Source: an uncultured Hymenobacter sp.
Lineage (GTDB): Bacteria; Bacteroidota; Bacteroidia; Cytophagales; Hymenobacteraceae
Assembly (NCBI GenBank): GCA_913776615.1
Contig: CAJYPK010000034.1
Location: 1 to 64,000, forward strand
Length of the DNA: 64,000 nucleotides
Direction of reading: 5' to 3'
This document shows positions 52,467 through 61,865 of the stretch, in pieces. The translations under genes were made by a program, and so were the position numbers. The first letter of the stretch is position 1. Every line of letters begins with the position of its first letter. The notes beneath the pieces are model-generated. The model ran no database searches and was not told the origin of the DNA. It worked only from the letters and a program-made list of their open reading frames with translations.

Positions 52467-52474
52467 TAGCTTTG
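52467..52474 (+). promoter_or_regulatory. -7 element of the third PorT-like gene
   Basis: TAGCTTTG fits TAnnTTTG, 32 nt before the ATG at 52506. Confidence 0.45.
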
Positions 52475-52505
52475 CCCGGTAAACCATTCCAAAAACGTTG
52501 GATTT

Positions 52506-53108
52506 ATGAAGAAAACTATCTTCTTGCTGGCCCTAGGGCTGGGCCTGAGTACGGCCGCGCAGGCGCAGTACCGGGGGCGCGGGGGCAACATATCACTGGG
52601 GATTAAGGCGGGAGCTTCGCTTACCGATTTTGTGGGGGCTGACGCCAAGAATGTCTACGAAAATCGTTTTGGCTTTCACGCTGGCGTTTTTGCTAATATT
52701 GGCATTACCAAATTGGTAGCGTTCCAGCCGGAACTGCTCTACTCGCAAAAAGGCGCTAAAACCAATGCCGTTGACATCAATTACCGCCTGCATTACATCG
52801 ACGTACCGCTGGCTTTCCACCTGAATACCGACGGCTTTTTCTTTGAACTTGGCCCGCAAGTAGGCTTTTTGGCCGCTGCTAAGTTGCAGAGTGGCAATAC
52901 CACGGTGGATATTAAGAGCTATAAGTCAGTAGATTTTGGCTATTTGGCGGGCCTGGGTTACCAGCTCAAGCATGGCTTAGGCGTAGGCTTGCGCTACAAT
53001 GGCGCTTTCACTAATTTCCCTGAGTCAGTTACGCTCGGCAACGTCACGCAGCAAAACCGCGTGCGCAACAGTGCCTTCCAGCTTTACGCTACGTACTCGT
53101 TCAATTAG
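52506..53108 (+). CDS. PorT-like outer-membrane beta-barrel protein (third of three)
   Basis: A 200-residue protein: signal peptide (MKKTIFLLALGLGLSTAAQA), a short RGRGG segment, then the barrel (SLGIKAGASLTDF, FGFHAGVFANIGITKLVAFQPELLYSQKG, YIDVPLAFHLN, FFFELGPQVGFL, LAGLGYQLKHGLGVGLRYNG). More similar to the second than the first. Function unknown. Confidence 0.85.
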   Translation: MKKTIFLLALGLGLSTAAQAQYRGRGGNISLGIKAGASLTDFVGADAKNVYENRFGFHAGVFANIGITKLVAFQPELLYSQKGAKTNAVDINYRLHYIDVPLAFHLNTDGFFFELGPQVGFLAAAKLQSGNTTVDIKSYKSVDFGYLAGLGYQLKHGLGVGLRYNGAFTNFPESVTLGNVTQQNRVRNSAFQLYATYSFN

Positions 53109-53190
53109 CGCCCTTTATCCCGCGCGACGTTGAGCAGAAACAGATACTTGCTTCGAAGCGCAACGCTACTTGCCTACTAAGTGACTTTAA

Positions 53191-53229
53191 CAAGAAAGCC
53201 CGGTGCCTTTAGAGCACCGGGCTTTCTTG
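53191..53229. terminator. Bidirectional terminator between the third barrel and the M20 gene
   Basis: CAAGAAAGCCCGGTGC pairs with GCACCGGGCTTTCTTG, a stem that is nearly identical to the terminator at 51661. It closes the barrel gene and also follows the leftward M20 gene. Confidence 0.8.
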
Positions 53230-53250
53230 TTAGCATAACAACGTAGTGCG

Positions 53251-54630
53251 CTAACGAGCCGCCGCGTACTCGCGGTAAAACTCGGGAATGGTTTCGATAC
53301 CTTTCAGGAAATTGAAGACTCCAAAGTGCTCGTTGGGCGAATGGATGGCGTCGCTATCCAGGCCGAAGCCGAGAAGCACGGAGTCGAGGCCCAGCTCGGT
53401 TTTAAACATGGCCACGATAGGAATGGAACCGCCGCCGCGGGTAGGTACCGGCTTCTTACCAAAGGTGGTTTCGAGGGCACGGGCGGCGGCGCGGTAGGCC
53501 ACCGAGTCGGTGGGCGTCACGACGGGTTCCCCACCGTGGTGAGGCGTTACCTTAACGGTAATGCCAGCCGGGGCGATGCTTTCGAAGTGCTTTTGAAAGA
53601 GCGCGGTAATTTCCTCGCTGGTTTGGTGGGGCACCAAGCGCATCGAAATCTTAGCGTAGGCTTTGCTGGCGATTACCGTTTTGGCTCCTTCGCCGGTGTA
53701 GCCCCCCCAAATACCGTTGACATCGAGCGTGGGCCGGATGCTGGTGCGCTCGGGCGTGGTGTAGCCGGCTTCGCCCACGGCGGCGGGCAGGCCAATGCTC
53801 TGCTCGAACTCCTGCTCGGAGAAAGGAGCCTGGGCCAGCTCGGCACGCTCGGCGGCGCTCAGTTCGGCTACGTTGTCGTAGAAACCAGGAATGGTTATGT
53901 GACGGTTAGCATCGTGCAGGCTGCTGATCATGTCGCAGAGCGCGTTGATGGGATTCATCACGGCGCCGCCGTAGAGGCCGGAGTGCAGGTCGCGGTTGGG
54001 GCCGGTCACTTCTACCTCGTGATAGCTGAGGCCGCGCAGGCCCACCTCAATGCTGGGAACATCGTTGGCCAGAATACCAGTGTCGGAAATAAGGATAACG
54101 TCGGCCTTCAGCTTCTCCTTATTTTCTTTTACGAAGATACCCAAGTTGTTGGAGCCTACCTCTTCCTCGCCCTCAAACATGAACTTGATGTTGCAGGGCA
54201 CACCCGCCCCGCCGTCGCGGAGCATCATTTCGAGGGCTTTCACGTGCATGTACACCTGACCCTTATCGTCGCAGGCACCGCGGGCGTAGATTTTTTCGTC
54301 TTTGATTACCGGCTCAAAGGGCGGCGAAGTCCACAACTCGTAGGGGTCGGCGGGCTGCACGTCGTAGTGCCCATACACGAGCACGGTCGGACGGTCGGGG
54401 CCAGCCAAGTATTCGCCGTACACGATGGGATTACCAGCCGTGGGGCAGATTTCGACGTGAGTAGCGCCGGCCTCTTCCAGCTTGACCTTTAAGTAATCGG
54501 CGGCCCGCAGTACGTCGCCATGAAACTTAGGGTCGGCCGACACGGATGGAATCCGTAGCCACTCAATGAGTTCTTCGAGAAAACGCTGCTGGTGCTGGGT
54601 GAGGTAGGCAGGTGCGGGCATAGGTGGCAT
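53251..54630 (-). CDS. M20-family dipeptidase
   Basis: A 459-residue metallopeptidase. GHYDVQPADP, RGACDDKGQ and EGEEEVGS carry the two-zinc site; the dimerisation domain lies in the middle. The ATG at 54630 (MPPMPAPAYL) was chosen; a second ATG at 54621 is possible. TATTTTTG at 54646-54653 may be a -7 element. Probably cleaves dipeptides; exact substrate not known. Confidence 0.9.
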   Translation of the reverse strand: MPPMPAPAYLTQHQQRFLEELIEWLRIPSVSADPKFHGDVLRAADYLKVKLEEAGATHVEICPTAGNPIVYGEYLAGPDRPTVLVYGHYDVQPADPYELWTSPPFEPVIKDEKIYARGACDDKGQVYMHVKALEMMLRDGGAGVPCNIKFMFEGEEEVGSNNLGIFVKENKEKLKADVILISDTGILANDVPSIEVGLRGLSYHEVEVTGPNRDLHSGLYGGAVMNPINALCDMISSLHDANRHITIPGFYDNVAELSAAERAELAQAPFSEQEFEQSIGLPAAVGEAGYTTPERTSIRPTLDVNGIWGGYTGEGAKTVIASKAYAKISMRLVPHQTSEEITALFQKHFESIAPAGITVKVTPHHGGEPVVTPTDSVAYRAAARALETTFGKKPVPTRGGGSIPIVAMFKTELGLDSVLLGFGLDSDAIHSPNEHFGVFNFLKGIETIPEFYREYAAAR

Positions 54631-54778
54631 GGGGATAGTGCGGCACAAAAATAGTTCGCTGGGCTTAAGGCCGAACCGGTATACCCCGGCAGCCACCCGG
54701 CTGGCCGCCTCGCCCGGGCCAGATCAAGCTAGCGCCTAGCCGGGCACCACCTACTATCCGACTAAGCTACTGGTCTGC

Positions 54779-55354
54779 TTATTTCACCAGCCGCGGCTGG
54801 TTTAGCTGCGCATACTCGGCCCGGGTGAGGCGGTATTGCACGAGGTCGTGGTAGCGGCCGTCGCGCTTGGTATGCTGGCGCAACTCGCCTTCTTTCACCA
54901 TTCCATTCTTCAGCATCACCCGGCCCGAGGCAGGATTTTCGGGGATGTGCGTAGCGTAGATTTTATTTAAGCCCAGCGATCCAAATCCGTAGCCGAGCAG
55001 GGCGGCCAGCGCCTCGCTCATCAAGCCCTGGCCCCAGTAAGGTTGGCCAAGCCAGTAGCCCGCCTCGGCCCGGTCGAACTGCCGGGCCAGGTTCAGGCCC
55101 GCGCCCCCCACAAAGTTACCCGTTGCTTTCAGTTCCAGGGCAAAGGCGTAGCCGGTTTGCTGCTCCGCGTTTTCTTGCGTGAGCTGCACCCAGCGGCGGG
55201 CATCCTCCACGGTGTAGGGATGCGGGATGTTGAGGGTATTTTTGGCCACCTCATAATTGCCAGCCAGCGCTACGAGATGCGGCACATCGGCCAGGGTGAA
55301 GGCCCGCAACAGCAGGCGCGGCGTGTGCAGCTCAGGCATGACCTCTGAATACAT
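54779..55354 (-). CDS. GNAT-family N-acetyltransferase (RimJ/RimL type)
   Basis: A 191-residue acetyltransferase. The start TPRLLLRAFTLADVPHLVAL, the acetyl-CoA region YWLGQPYWGQGLMSEAL, and ENPASGRVMLKNGMVKEGELRQ are typical of ribosomal-protein N-acetyltransferase-like GNATs. ATG at 55354, 9 bp after the plsY stop, so it is cotranscribed with plsY. Confidence 0.85.
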   Translation of the reverse strand: MYSEVMPELHTPRLLLRAFTLADVPHLVALAGNYEVAKNTLNIPHPYTVEDARRWVQLTQENAEQQTGYAFALELKATGNFVGGAGLNLARQFDRAEAGYWLGQPYWGQGLMSEALAALLGYGFGSLGLNKIYATHIPENPASGRVMLKNGMVKEGELRQHTKRDGRYHDLVQYRLTRAEYAQLNQPRLVK

Positions 55355-55363
55355 AGCTGACAA

Positions 55364-55999
55364 TTATTTCTTACCCCACAGCGGCACGCGGCTTTCGGTG
55401 CCCGCGCGCAGGCGGCCGATGTTGGCGCGGTGCGTGTAGATGAGCATGGCCGCCAGCAGGAAACCGAACCACACTTGCAACGGATTATCGGGCCGGAAAG
55501 TGGGCAGTAGCTGCAATAGAGCGAAGGCCACGCCGGCCGTCATACTGCTCAACGAAACGTAGCGGGTAATACCCAATACTATTAAGAACACCACTAGCGC
55601 CGCGCCCACCGTAGCGGGCGCAATGGCCAGCATCATCCCCAGAATAGTGGCCACGCCCTTGCCGCCCCGAAAGCCCGCCAGTACCGGGTAGATGTGCCCC
55701 ACTACCGCCAGCACCCCGCAAGCCAGCCGGAAGTAGAAAAGGTGCGCGGGCTGGATAAGCCCCTGACCGAGCAGAAAATTGGGGAGAAACCACGCCGCCG
55801 CGAAGCCTTTGCAAGCGTCGACCAGCAGCACGAAGGTGCCGGCTTTTTTGCCCAGTACCCGGAAGGTATTGGTGGCTCCCGCATTGCCGGAGCCGTGCTC
55901 GCGAATGTCGGCCAGGTTGAAAAATGCGCGGCCTACCCACAAGGCCGTCGGGATGGAGCCCAGCAAATAGGCTGCGAGCAGCGCCAGAGCGATAATCAT
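55364..55999 (-). CDS. plsY: Glycerol-3-phosphate acyltransferase PlsY
   Basis: A 211-residue membrane enzyme moving acyl groups from acyl-phosphate to glycerol-3-phosphate, the first step of phospholipid synthesis. Motifs: GSIPTALWVGR, REHGSGNAGATNTFRVLGKKAG and GFRGGKGVAT. Six or so helices. A TACTTTTG element (56004-56011) lies 4 nt before the ATG, suggesting a nearly leaderless mRNA. The GNAT gene follows. Confidence 0.93.
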   Translation of the reverse strand: MIIALALLAAYLLGSIPTALWVGRAFFNLADIREHGSGNAGATNTFRVLGKKAGTFVLLVDACKGFAAAWFLPNFLLGQGLIQPAHLFYFRLACGVLAVVGHIYPVLAGFRGGKGVATILGMMLAIAPATVGAALVVFLIVLGITRYVSLSSMTAGVAFALLQLLPTFRPDNPLQVWFGFLLAAMLIYTHRANIGRLRAGTESRVPLWGKK

Positions 56000-56003
56000 A
56001 GCA

Positions 56004-56011
56004 CAAAAGTA
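56004..56011 (-). promoter_or_regulatory. Possible -7 element of plsY, almost at the start
   Basis: The minus strand reads TACTTTTG (56011 to 56004), then 4 nt and the ATG at 55999. It matches TAnnTTTG. Upstream sequence is the terminator of the large gene; no -33 element is visible. Confidence 0.4.
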
Positions 56012-56012
56012 A

Positions 56013-56041
56013 GACGCCCCGGAGGTCGGCTCCGGGGCGTC
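56013..56041 (-). terminator. Terminator after the large secreted protein gene
   Basis: GACGCCCCGGA pairs with TCCGGGGCGTC around GGTCGGC. It lies 4 nt after the stop codon of the large gene and just upstream of the plsY promoter element. Confidence 0.7.
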
Positions 56042-56044
56042 GGC

Positions 56045-59000
56045 TTACGAATCGCCGAAGGGGTCGTTGGCCTCGGCTTTCTTCTTTTTCTTTTTGGACT
56101 TTTTGTCCGTTTCTACGCCGGGCTCGGCGCCCGGGTCGGGCTCCGCTTCGCGGGCCTTTTTATCCGGCGCGGGAGTGGAAGTAGCGGCGGGCTCCGCGAC
56201 CGGTGCCGGCGTTACGGCCGGCGTAGTAGCGGGAGTTGAAGTAGCAGCGGGCTCCGCAACCGGCGCCGGCGTAGCGGGCTTGGGGGCCGGGGTAATGGGC
56301 GGGGCAATTTCGCTGTCGGCGAAGGGGTCGTTGTCCTTTTTCTTCTTCGACTTTTTGGTGGGTTCGGGAGCAGGCTCGGCCATGGGGTCGGCGGCCGGAG
56401 CTTCCTCCTTGGCCTTTTTCTTCGACTTCTTATCGGGCTCCGTAGTGGGATCGGCGGCGGGCGTAATCACGCCGTCGCCGAAGGGGTCGTCATCCTTTTT
56501 CTTCTTCGACTTTTTGGCGGGCTCCGTAGTGGGGTCAGAGGCGGGGGCAATCACCCCATCACCGAAGGGGTCATTATCCTTCTTCTTCTTTTTCTTGCCC
56601 GTTTCGGTACCGAAGCTATCGCTGCTACCCGCCGGGGGCGTGGGGCGCGGAGCCAGTTTGCCCGACTTGCCGAGGTAGGTACGCTCGAAGTGCGCCCGGA
56701 AGCGGTCTACGTCTTCGTACTCGCCCAGGAAGGCTCCGTAATCAGCCGCCGTTTCGATGCCGCCCTTTTGCTTAGCGGCTATCTCCCCGTCGTATTCCTC
56801 ACTCGAGGACTTGGTGAGTAGCACGTTGTTGGCGTAGCGTAGGTACACCCAGGTCTGCGGCTCGGCTTCGAGATACACTTCGACGAGGTCGGCCGAATTT
56901 TCACGTTTGATCTCAACGTAGCCATCCACCAAGGCATTGAGACCCTGCTTACCTATGCCAGCCAAGCCGATTTTACCCACCGAGTACCAGGCGCGCAGCT
57001 TGGAGTTCCAGCGCAAATCGACCTTGCTCAGGGTGACGGTGTGCTGGAGCTTGGGCGAGATGGTGGCCAGCGGGGGCGGCGCCATGCCGGGCCGACGGTT
57101 GTTGAACGTTTCCACGCCCTTGTTACCGGCAAACTGCGCGATGTTGTACATGTCGTCGATGGATCCGTCGAAGGCCTCGGGCGAATTTTTGGTCGCTTTG
57201 CTCAACGTGCTAGCCATAAGCTCCACGGCCTTGGCCGGCATGTCGGCGTCGATGCCCAGCAGGGCGCGCACCCGGTAGCGGGCACTGTCGGGGTTACCAC
57301 TTCCCACCCCACTAGCGGCGATGCTGTAGTTCTTGGTATTGGTAATGAAGCTCATGGGGCCGTGGAAGGCGACGCGGCTGCTCGAATCACGCAAGCTGAG
57401 TACCGCGCCCTGGTATTGGCTGCGGTCGGTAGGGTCGTTGTCGGAAATAATGTACTCGCCCCGCTTGGGATCGTAGTGCAGCTTGCCAGCGATGGAAAAC
57501 AGCGGAACGTCGGCGGCGCTCCCCAGCGGGGCGGCGTAGAGCGGATAAATCCGGTTGTCGACGTCGGAAAGGAATAACCCAGTCAGCAGATCAGTCCCGT
57601 CCTCCGTTTTGAGCTTGCGCATATCCAGGTCGAGACTTTTGGGGTCGAGACTATCTTTCACCGCAAACCACTCGGCAGTGGCGGCATCGCGCACCTTACC
57701 AAATTGCAACTGCGCCTGGCCGTCGAAAAGCAAGCCCCGCCGCCGCGAGTTCAGGTTGATACCACCCCGGAAGCTGATGCGCGGGGCCAGCTGGAATTTC
57801 TGGGTGGCATCCACGTTGGCAGTGGCGGTGGTGGCCAGCGACACGGCAGCCTCGTCGGCCGCTTTCCGACGACGCAGGCCGAAGCGCTTGCGGCCGGTGT
57901 TGGAAGTCAGCAGCGAGGCCGAGTCCGATTTGAAGTCGCTGAATTTAATGGCCACCGAGTCGCCGGTTGAGGTACGCGACATGTACTTGGCATCGCCGCT
58001 GAAGGCATCGCGGGCCTCGACGCGGATGTTACCATCCACCAGCTTGTGAAATTTACCCAGCGAGTCGAGCAGGATTTTGGCGCGGCGCAGCGTTTGCATT
58101 TTGCCTCCACCGGCCAGCGATACGCGGCCCGAGTCGGGAATAATCCAGGCATCGGCGGCGGCCACGTAGGGAACACCCTTAGCCAGTAGCTGGTACTTGG
58201 TGAGGTCGTAGGTAGCGGCCGTAGCCTTGAATTTCAACCCGTGCTGCTCGGGGATGGTGGACGAAAACGACGACCGGGCCGAGTCGGCCCCACTCGACCG
58301 CAGGACCACGCGCTTCTGCTTGAAGTCCCAGCGCCCGCTGCCCAGCGAAGTGCGGAAGCCGGTGTAGGGCAGGTCAATGGTCGCCTTGCTGGCTTCCTCG
58401 CGCTTGAATTCGGCAAAGCCTTTTTTCAAGTCGTAGGTAAAGCTGACGTCGTTGGCGTTGAGCGCCGGCTTACCCGCCTGGGCCGACTTCACGCTCAGCA
58501 GCGCCTGCTGGCCCGAGTATGCATCGTTTTTAAACAGCATGTTTTCGGAGCGTACGTAGCTCTGCGGCCCGTCGAGGCGGCCGGCCCCACCCAGTACTTT
58601 GGGGGTGAGCAGCAACGACCCTTTAAATGTGTGGTCGGCGTAGAGCTTGGCCGCCGCGCCGTCCGGTGGCGTGCGCAGGTGCAAGCTATCCGTCTTGGCT
58701 CCCCAGTTGATAAAGTAGCCGGGCGGCATCACTACTTTGGGCGTGTTGACGCCTGCTGCGATAGAACCGGTCTTGCCTTCGCCCGTGAGCGAGTCGCCGT
58801 ACATCACGAAGCGGTCACTCTGCATCGTGGCCCCGAGGTAGGTTACGGTACCGTTTGATTGCAGGCCCTGCGCGTTGAGCTTCACCTTGGCCCCGGGCGA
58901 GAGGCGCCCCTTGCCGCCGTACATCGGGTAGCCACTGGCGGGCACGGTGTGCACAAAGCCCATCGTACCGTCTTCCTGCGTGGTAAGCGCCGTTTTGATG

Positions 59001-61807
59001 GGCGGCAGTGCCTTGCTGTGAAACACGCCCACGAAGTTGCCCCGCGCTTTAGTAATGCCCATCGAGTCGAAGCTGAAGGGCGGTACGTCGAAGTAGGTAG
59101 TAGTGTCGTAGGCCCCACCGAGTACGTCGGGCTTGTTGAAGTACACGTAAGCACCCGAGGTCGAGCTGAAGGACGGATACTTCGGCATCTTCTTGCGGCC
59201 CGAGCGGTTGGTGGGGTCGTTGAGGTAGAGGCGACCGCTTTGCGAGTTGTTTTTATTGGTCAGTACAAAGTCGCTGGGCGGGGCTTCTTCCGCCGCTACG
59301 TTCTTATTGGTCGCCTTTTTACGCTTGTTACGAATGGTAAGGGAGTCGATGCGCGGCATATCAATGTAATAGCCATCGTAGTCGAACTGAAAATTCCGCC
59401 CTTTAAAGCCGTAGATCGAAGTCTTGACCCGCCCGCTGAAATTAAGATTGCGGTTGCGCTCCATGCGCACGACGCCGCTGTCGGGCTGCACGAATACGGC
59501 CGCCGAGTCGTCGGAGAAGCCAAATTGCTTTACGCCGCGCACTATCAGCTGGTTGGTAGCCAAGTCAAGGGTTGCACTGCGCCCCGAGCCGCTGAGCGAC
59601 TTGATGTTGAGGTAGTCGTAGTCTTTTTTGTCGCGCGCGGCCCCTACGTAGTGCCGGGCTTTACGCAGCAGTATCACCTCGCCGGTCTCGGGCCGGATGT
59701 CAACGTAGCCATCGCGGGCCAGCCCGCTAATGGCCGAGCGCAAGTTGGCTTCGTTGGTATTGGTGGCCACGGCTACGTCGTGCACGTTGAGTACGCTACC
59801 GTGCCCGTGCGTAATGCTGTAGCCCAGCAGCATCTGGAGCGGGTGCAGGTGGTTGATGCTCTTGAGTTGCTGGTAGCGGGTGTTGGAAAAAAAGTTATTA
59901 CTCTCAAAATCAGCCGATACCTGCGTAGGCGAGGTGATGATGGCAAAGTCCATCTTGGGCTCGCGCAGGTTCCAGGTCAGCATCTGGGCCCGGATGTCGA
60001 CTTGGTGATAGGAGTCGGAAAAAGGCGTGTAGCGGTACATTCCCTTCTCGTACACCAGCTTAAGCTGCTCCTTGGTTTTGAGATACTTCAACTCCACCCC
60101 GGGGTGAGTAATCGAGTCGCCGGTGCTTTCGTACAGGGCCACGGCGGCCTGGCTGGCCGTGATGATGGAATCGCCCAGCGAGTAATTACGCGAGGCCGAA
60201 CGAAAGCGCAGCTTGTTGTCCTGGCTCACGGTAAGGCGCGAAAGCGAGCCGTCGAGCGCGGCCGACAGCATGGTGCTACCCGCCAGCGACAGCCCGCCCT
60301 TGTACGTGATGCCGGGACCAAGATCCTTAAGGCGCACGTCATTGGTCAGCGAGATGAAGCGCGGGTAGCTGCTTTCGGTAGCCCCCGCCCTCCGACGCAC
60401 GCTCTTGTAGCTGAGGGCACCCTTCACAGGCGCTTCGAGCCGGGCGGGGTAAGTCAGCGTGACGGGCTGGGCCGTAAACTCGGGCTTGCTGGGATCGAAA
60501 TCAAACGGCCCCAAATCGGCCGTCAAGGGGTTGCCCTTGATGGTCCAGGCTACTTGTCCGCCCGTAGCCAGAAAGTGGCTGCCCACCGTCGCCGCCGTAC
60601 CGCTCACCTTGTGGATAACAATGGAGTCGGCCGCCGTACGCATCACCAGCTCGGCATCCTTCACTTCAATCACCGGTCCGCTGATGGCCGGCGGGTAATA
60701 GGTATCGTAGGCCGCGCTGGCCGAGGGCGTGAAGGATTGGTTGGCCTGGTCGAAGTCAGCGGCGCTGGGCGCGGGCGTAGCCACCGGGGCGGGGGCCGGC
60801 ACTACCGGCTTGGCAGCGGCCTTCGCCGGCGCTTTGGCCACGGTTTTAGCGGGCGTTTTTTTCTTGGGCGTGCCCCAGCCATCATCGGCCACGGGCGTAT
60901 CCCAGCCGTCGTTGGCCGCCTTCTTCTTAGGCGTGCTACCAATGGGCGGCCCCCAGCCGTCGTTGGCGCTGCTCCAGCCGTCGTTTTTGCTGGCCTTGCT
61001 GCCGCCGCTCCACATGTCGGCCGTGTCCCAACCGTCGCTGGCCCGCTTTTTCTTCGCGGCGGGCTTGGGTTTAGGCTTGACCGCCGCCGGCTTGGCGGGC
61101 GGAGCGGCGGGCAGGTCCGCCGGCTTGGGAGTTGCCGGGGCGGGGTTCATGTCGAACGTCGCGTTGGGGTCGGGCACGACCGGCGCTTTGTAGGCAAACG
61201 ACAACTGCCCGCCCGTCATCCGCAGGGCGTTGAAGCCCGTGCGGTAGAGATAACCGCCGTTGAGTACCCGCGCCGTGGTCGTCAGATACTTTTCCACGTC
61301 AGCGGCCGGATCCTTCTCCACCGACTGCCCCACCACGTTGAGGTACTGGTCTACCTGCTGGTCGTTGAGGCCAGCCTTGGTTTTGCCGCTCACGATGGCG
61401 CTGTAAAATGCCGTGAGGTGCGGCACCGGCCGCAGCTTCTTATCCAGCATTTTCTGCGACAAAGCCGCGATGGTCGTCTGCTGGCTGGCCGTGAGCTGGT
61501 TGCTGGCCCATAATTGCCGCAGCTGCTCGCCCAGCGCCTTGGCCCCGGCGTTGTTAGTGGCCAGCATCATCGTGCCCACGTCGATAATGAACTGCGCCGG
61601 GTCGGGCGAGAGGTGGCCGGTGTAGCGCTGCACCACCACTTGGCCGGGCCGCACCGTGCCGGGCGTGCGGCCGTCGGTAGGTGGCGCGGGCGTAGTAGCG
61701 GGCGCACCCGTGGGCTTCGCGGCGGGAGCCGCGGGCTTGGCGGTTTGCGCCCCGGCGGGCAGCAGCGGCAGCATGAGACAGAAAAGGGCGGCGAGCAGTC
61801 GCTTCAT
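56045..61807 (-). CDS. Very large secreted beta-rich protein of unknown function
   Basis: A 1920-residue protein starting MKRLLAALFCLMLPLLPAGAQ (signal peptide). Residues about 20-55 are Pro/Ala-rich; about 55-210 look helical; a low-complexity Lys/Pro/Ala linker (about 215-345) contains five DGW motifs (SDGWD, NDGWS, NDGWG, NDGWD, DDGWG). Most of the rest (about 350-1720) is a long run of short beta strands without a motif I recognise. The C-terminal about 190 residues repeat KKSKKKK-DNDPFGDG-type units (DPFGD at four sites) with TTEP and acidic/Pro spacers. No catalytic residues found. It could be a large cell-surface or periplasmic scaffold. Confidence 0.7.
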   Translation of the reverse strand: MKRLLAALFCLMLPLLPAGAQTAKPAAPAAKPTGAPATTPAPPTDGRTPGTVRPGQVVVQRYTGHLSPDPAQFIIDVGTMMLATNNAGAKALGEQLRQLWASNQLTASQQTTIAALSQKMLDKKLRPVPHLTAFYSAIVSGKTKAGLNDQQVDQYLNVVGQSVEKDPAADVEKYLTTTARVLNGGYLYRTGFNALRMTGGQLSFAYKAPVVPDPNATFDMNPAPATPKPADLPAAPPAKPAAVKPKPKPAAKKKRASDGWDTADMWSGGSKASKNDGWSSANDGWGPPIGSTPKKKAANDGWDTPVADDGWGTPKKKTPAKTVAKAPAKAAAKPVVPAPAPVATPAPSAADFDQANQSFTPSASAAYDTYYPPAISGPVIEVKDAELVMRTAADSIVIHKVSGTAATVGSHFLATGGQVAWTIKGNPLTADLGPFDFDPSKPEFTAQPVTLTYPARLEAPVKGALSYKSVRRRAGATESSYPRFISLTNDVRLKDLGPGITYKGGLSLAGSTMLSAALDGSLSRLTVSQDNKLRFRSASRNYSLGDSIITASQAAVALYESTGDSITHPGVELKYLKTKEQLKLVYEKGMYRYTPFSDSYHQVDIRAQMLTWNLREPKMDFAIITSPTQVSADFESNNFFSNTRYQQLKSINHLHPLQMLLGYSITHGHGSVLNVHDVAVATNTNEANLRSAISGLARDGYVDIRPETGEVILLRKARHYVGAARDKKDYDYLNIKSLSGSGRSATLDLATNQLIVRGVKQFGFSDDSAAVFVQPDSGVVRMERNRNLNFSGRVKTSIYGFKGRNFQFDYDGYYIDMPRIDSLTIRNKRKKATNKNVAAEEAPPSDFVLTNKNNSQSGRLYLNDPTNRSGRKKMPKYPSFSSTSGAYVYFNKPDVLGGAYDTTTYFDVPPFSFDSMGITKARGNFVGVFHSKALPPIKTALTTQEDGTMGFVHTVPASGYPMYGGKGRLSPGAKVKLNAQGLQSNGTVTYLGATMQSDRFVMYGDSLTGEGKTGSIAAGVNTPKVVMPPGYFINWGAKTDSLHLRTPPDGAAAKLYADHTFKGSLLLTPKVLGGAGRLDGPQSYVRSENMLFKNDAYSGQQALLSVKSAQAGKPALNANDVSFTYDLKKGFAEFKREEASKATIDLPYTGFRTSLGSGRWDFKQKRVVLRSSGADSARSSFSSTIPEQHGLKFKATAATYDLTKYQLLAKGVPYVAAADAWIIPDSGRVSLAGGGKMQTLRRAKILLDSLGKFHKLVDGNIRVEARDAFSGDAKYMSRTSTGDSVAIKFSDFKSDSASLLTSNTGRKRFGLRRRKAADEAAVSLATTATANVDATQKFQLAPRISFRGGINLNSRRRGLLFDGQAQLQFGKVRDAATAEWFAVKDSLDPKSLDLDMRKLKTEDGTDLLTGLFLSDVDNRIYPLYAAPLGSAADVPLFSIAGKLHYDPKRGEYIISDNDPTDRSQYQGAVLSLRDSSSRVAFHGPMSFITNTKNYSIAASGVGSGNPDSARYRVRALLGIDADMPAKAVELMASTLSKATKNSPEAFDGSIDDMYNIAQFAGNKGVETFNNRRPGMAPPPLATISPKLQHTVTLSKVDLRWNSKLRAWYSVGKIGLAGIGKQGLNALVDGYVEIKRENSADLVEVYLEAEPQTWVYLRYANNVLLTKSSSEEYDGEIAAKQKGGIETAADYGAFLGEYEDVDRFRAHFERTYLGKSGKLAPRPTPPAGSSDSFGTETGKKKKKKDNDPFGDGVIAPASDPTTEPAKKSKKKKDDDPFGDGVITPAADPTTEPDKKSKKKAKEEAPAADPMAEPAPEPTKKSKKKKDNDPFADSEIAPPITPAPKPATPAPVAEPAATSTPATTPAVTPAPVAEPAATSTPAPDKKAREAEPDPGAEPGVETDKKSKKKKKKAEANDPFGDS

Positions 61808-61865
61808 AAGGTCGGGCAATGGCCGTGGGCGGCCGGCAGGTCGTTCCCGGCGGGAGCCGGGCAGC

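Noticed and set aside
58859..61513. 884-codon open frame on the plus strand opposite the large secreted protein
   Set aside because: It is antisense to a gene with signal peptide and repeats in the proper frame, and its translation is His/Val/Arg/Gly-rich without any domain. High GC keeps antisense frames open.
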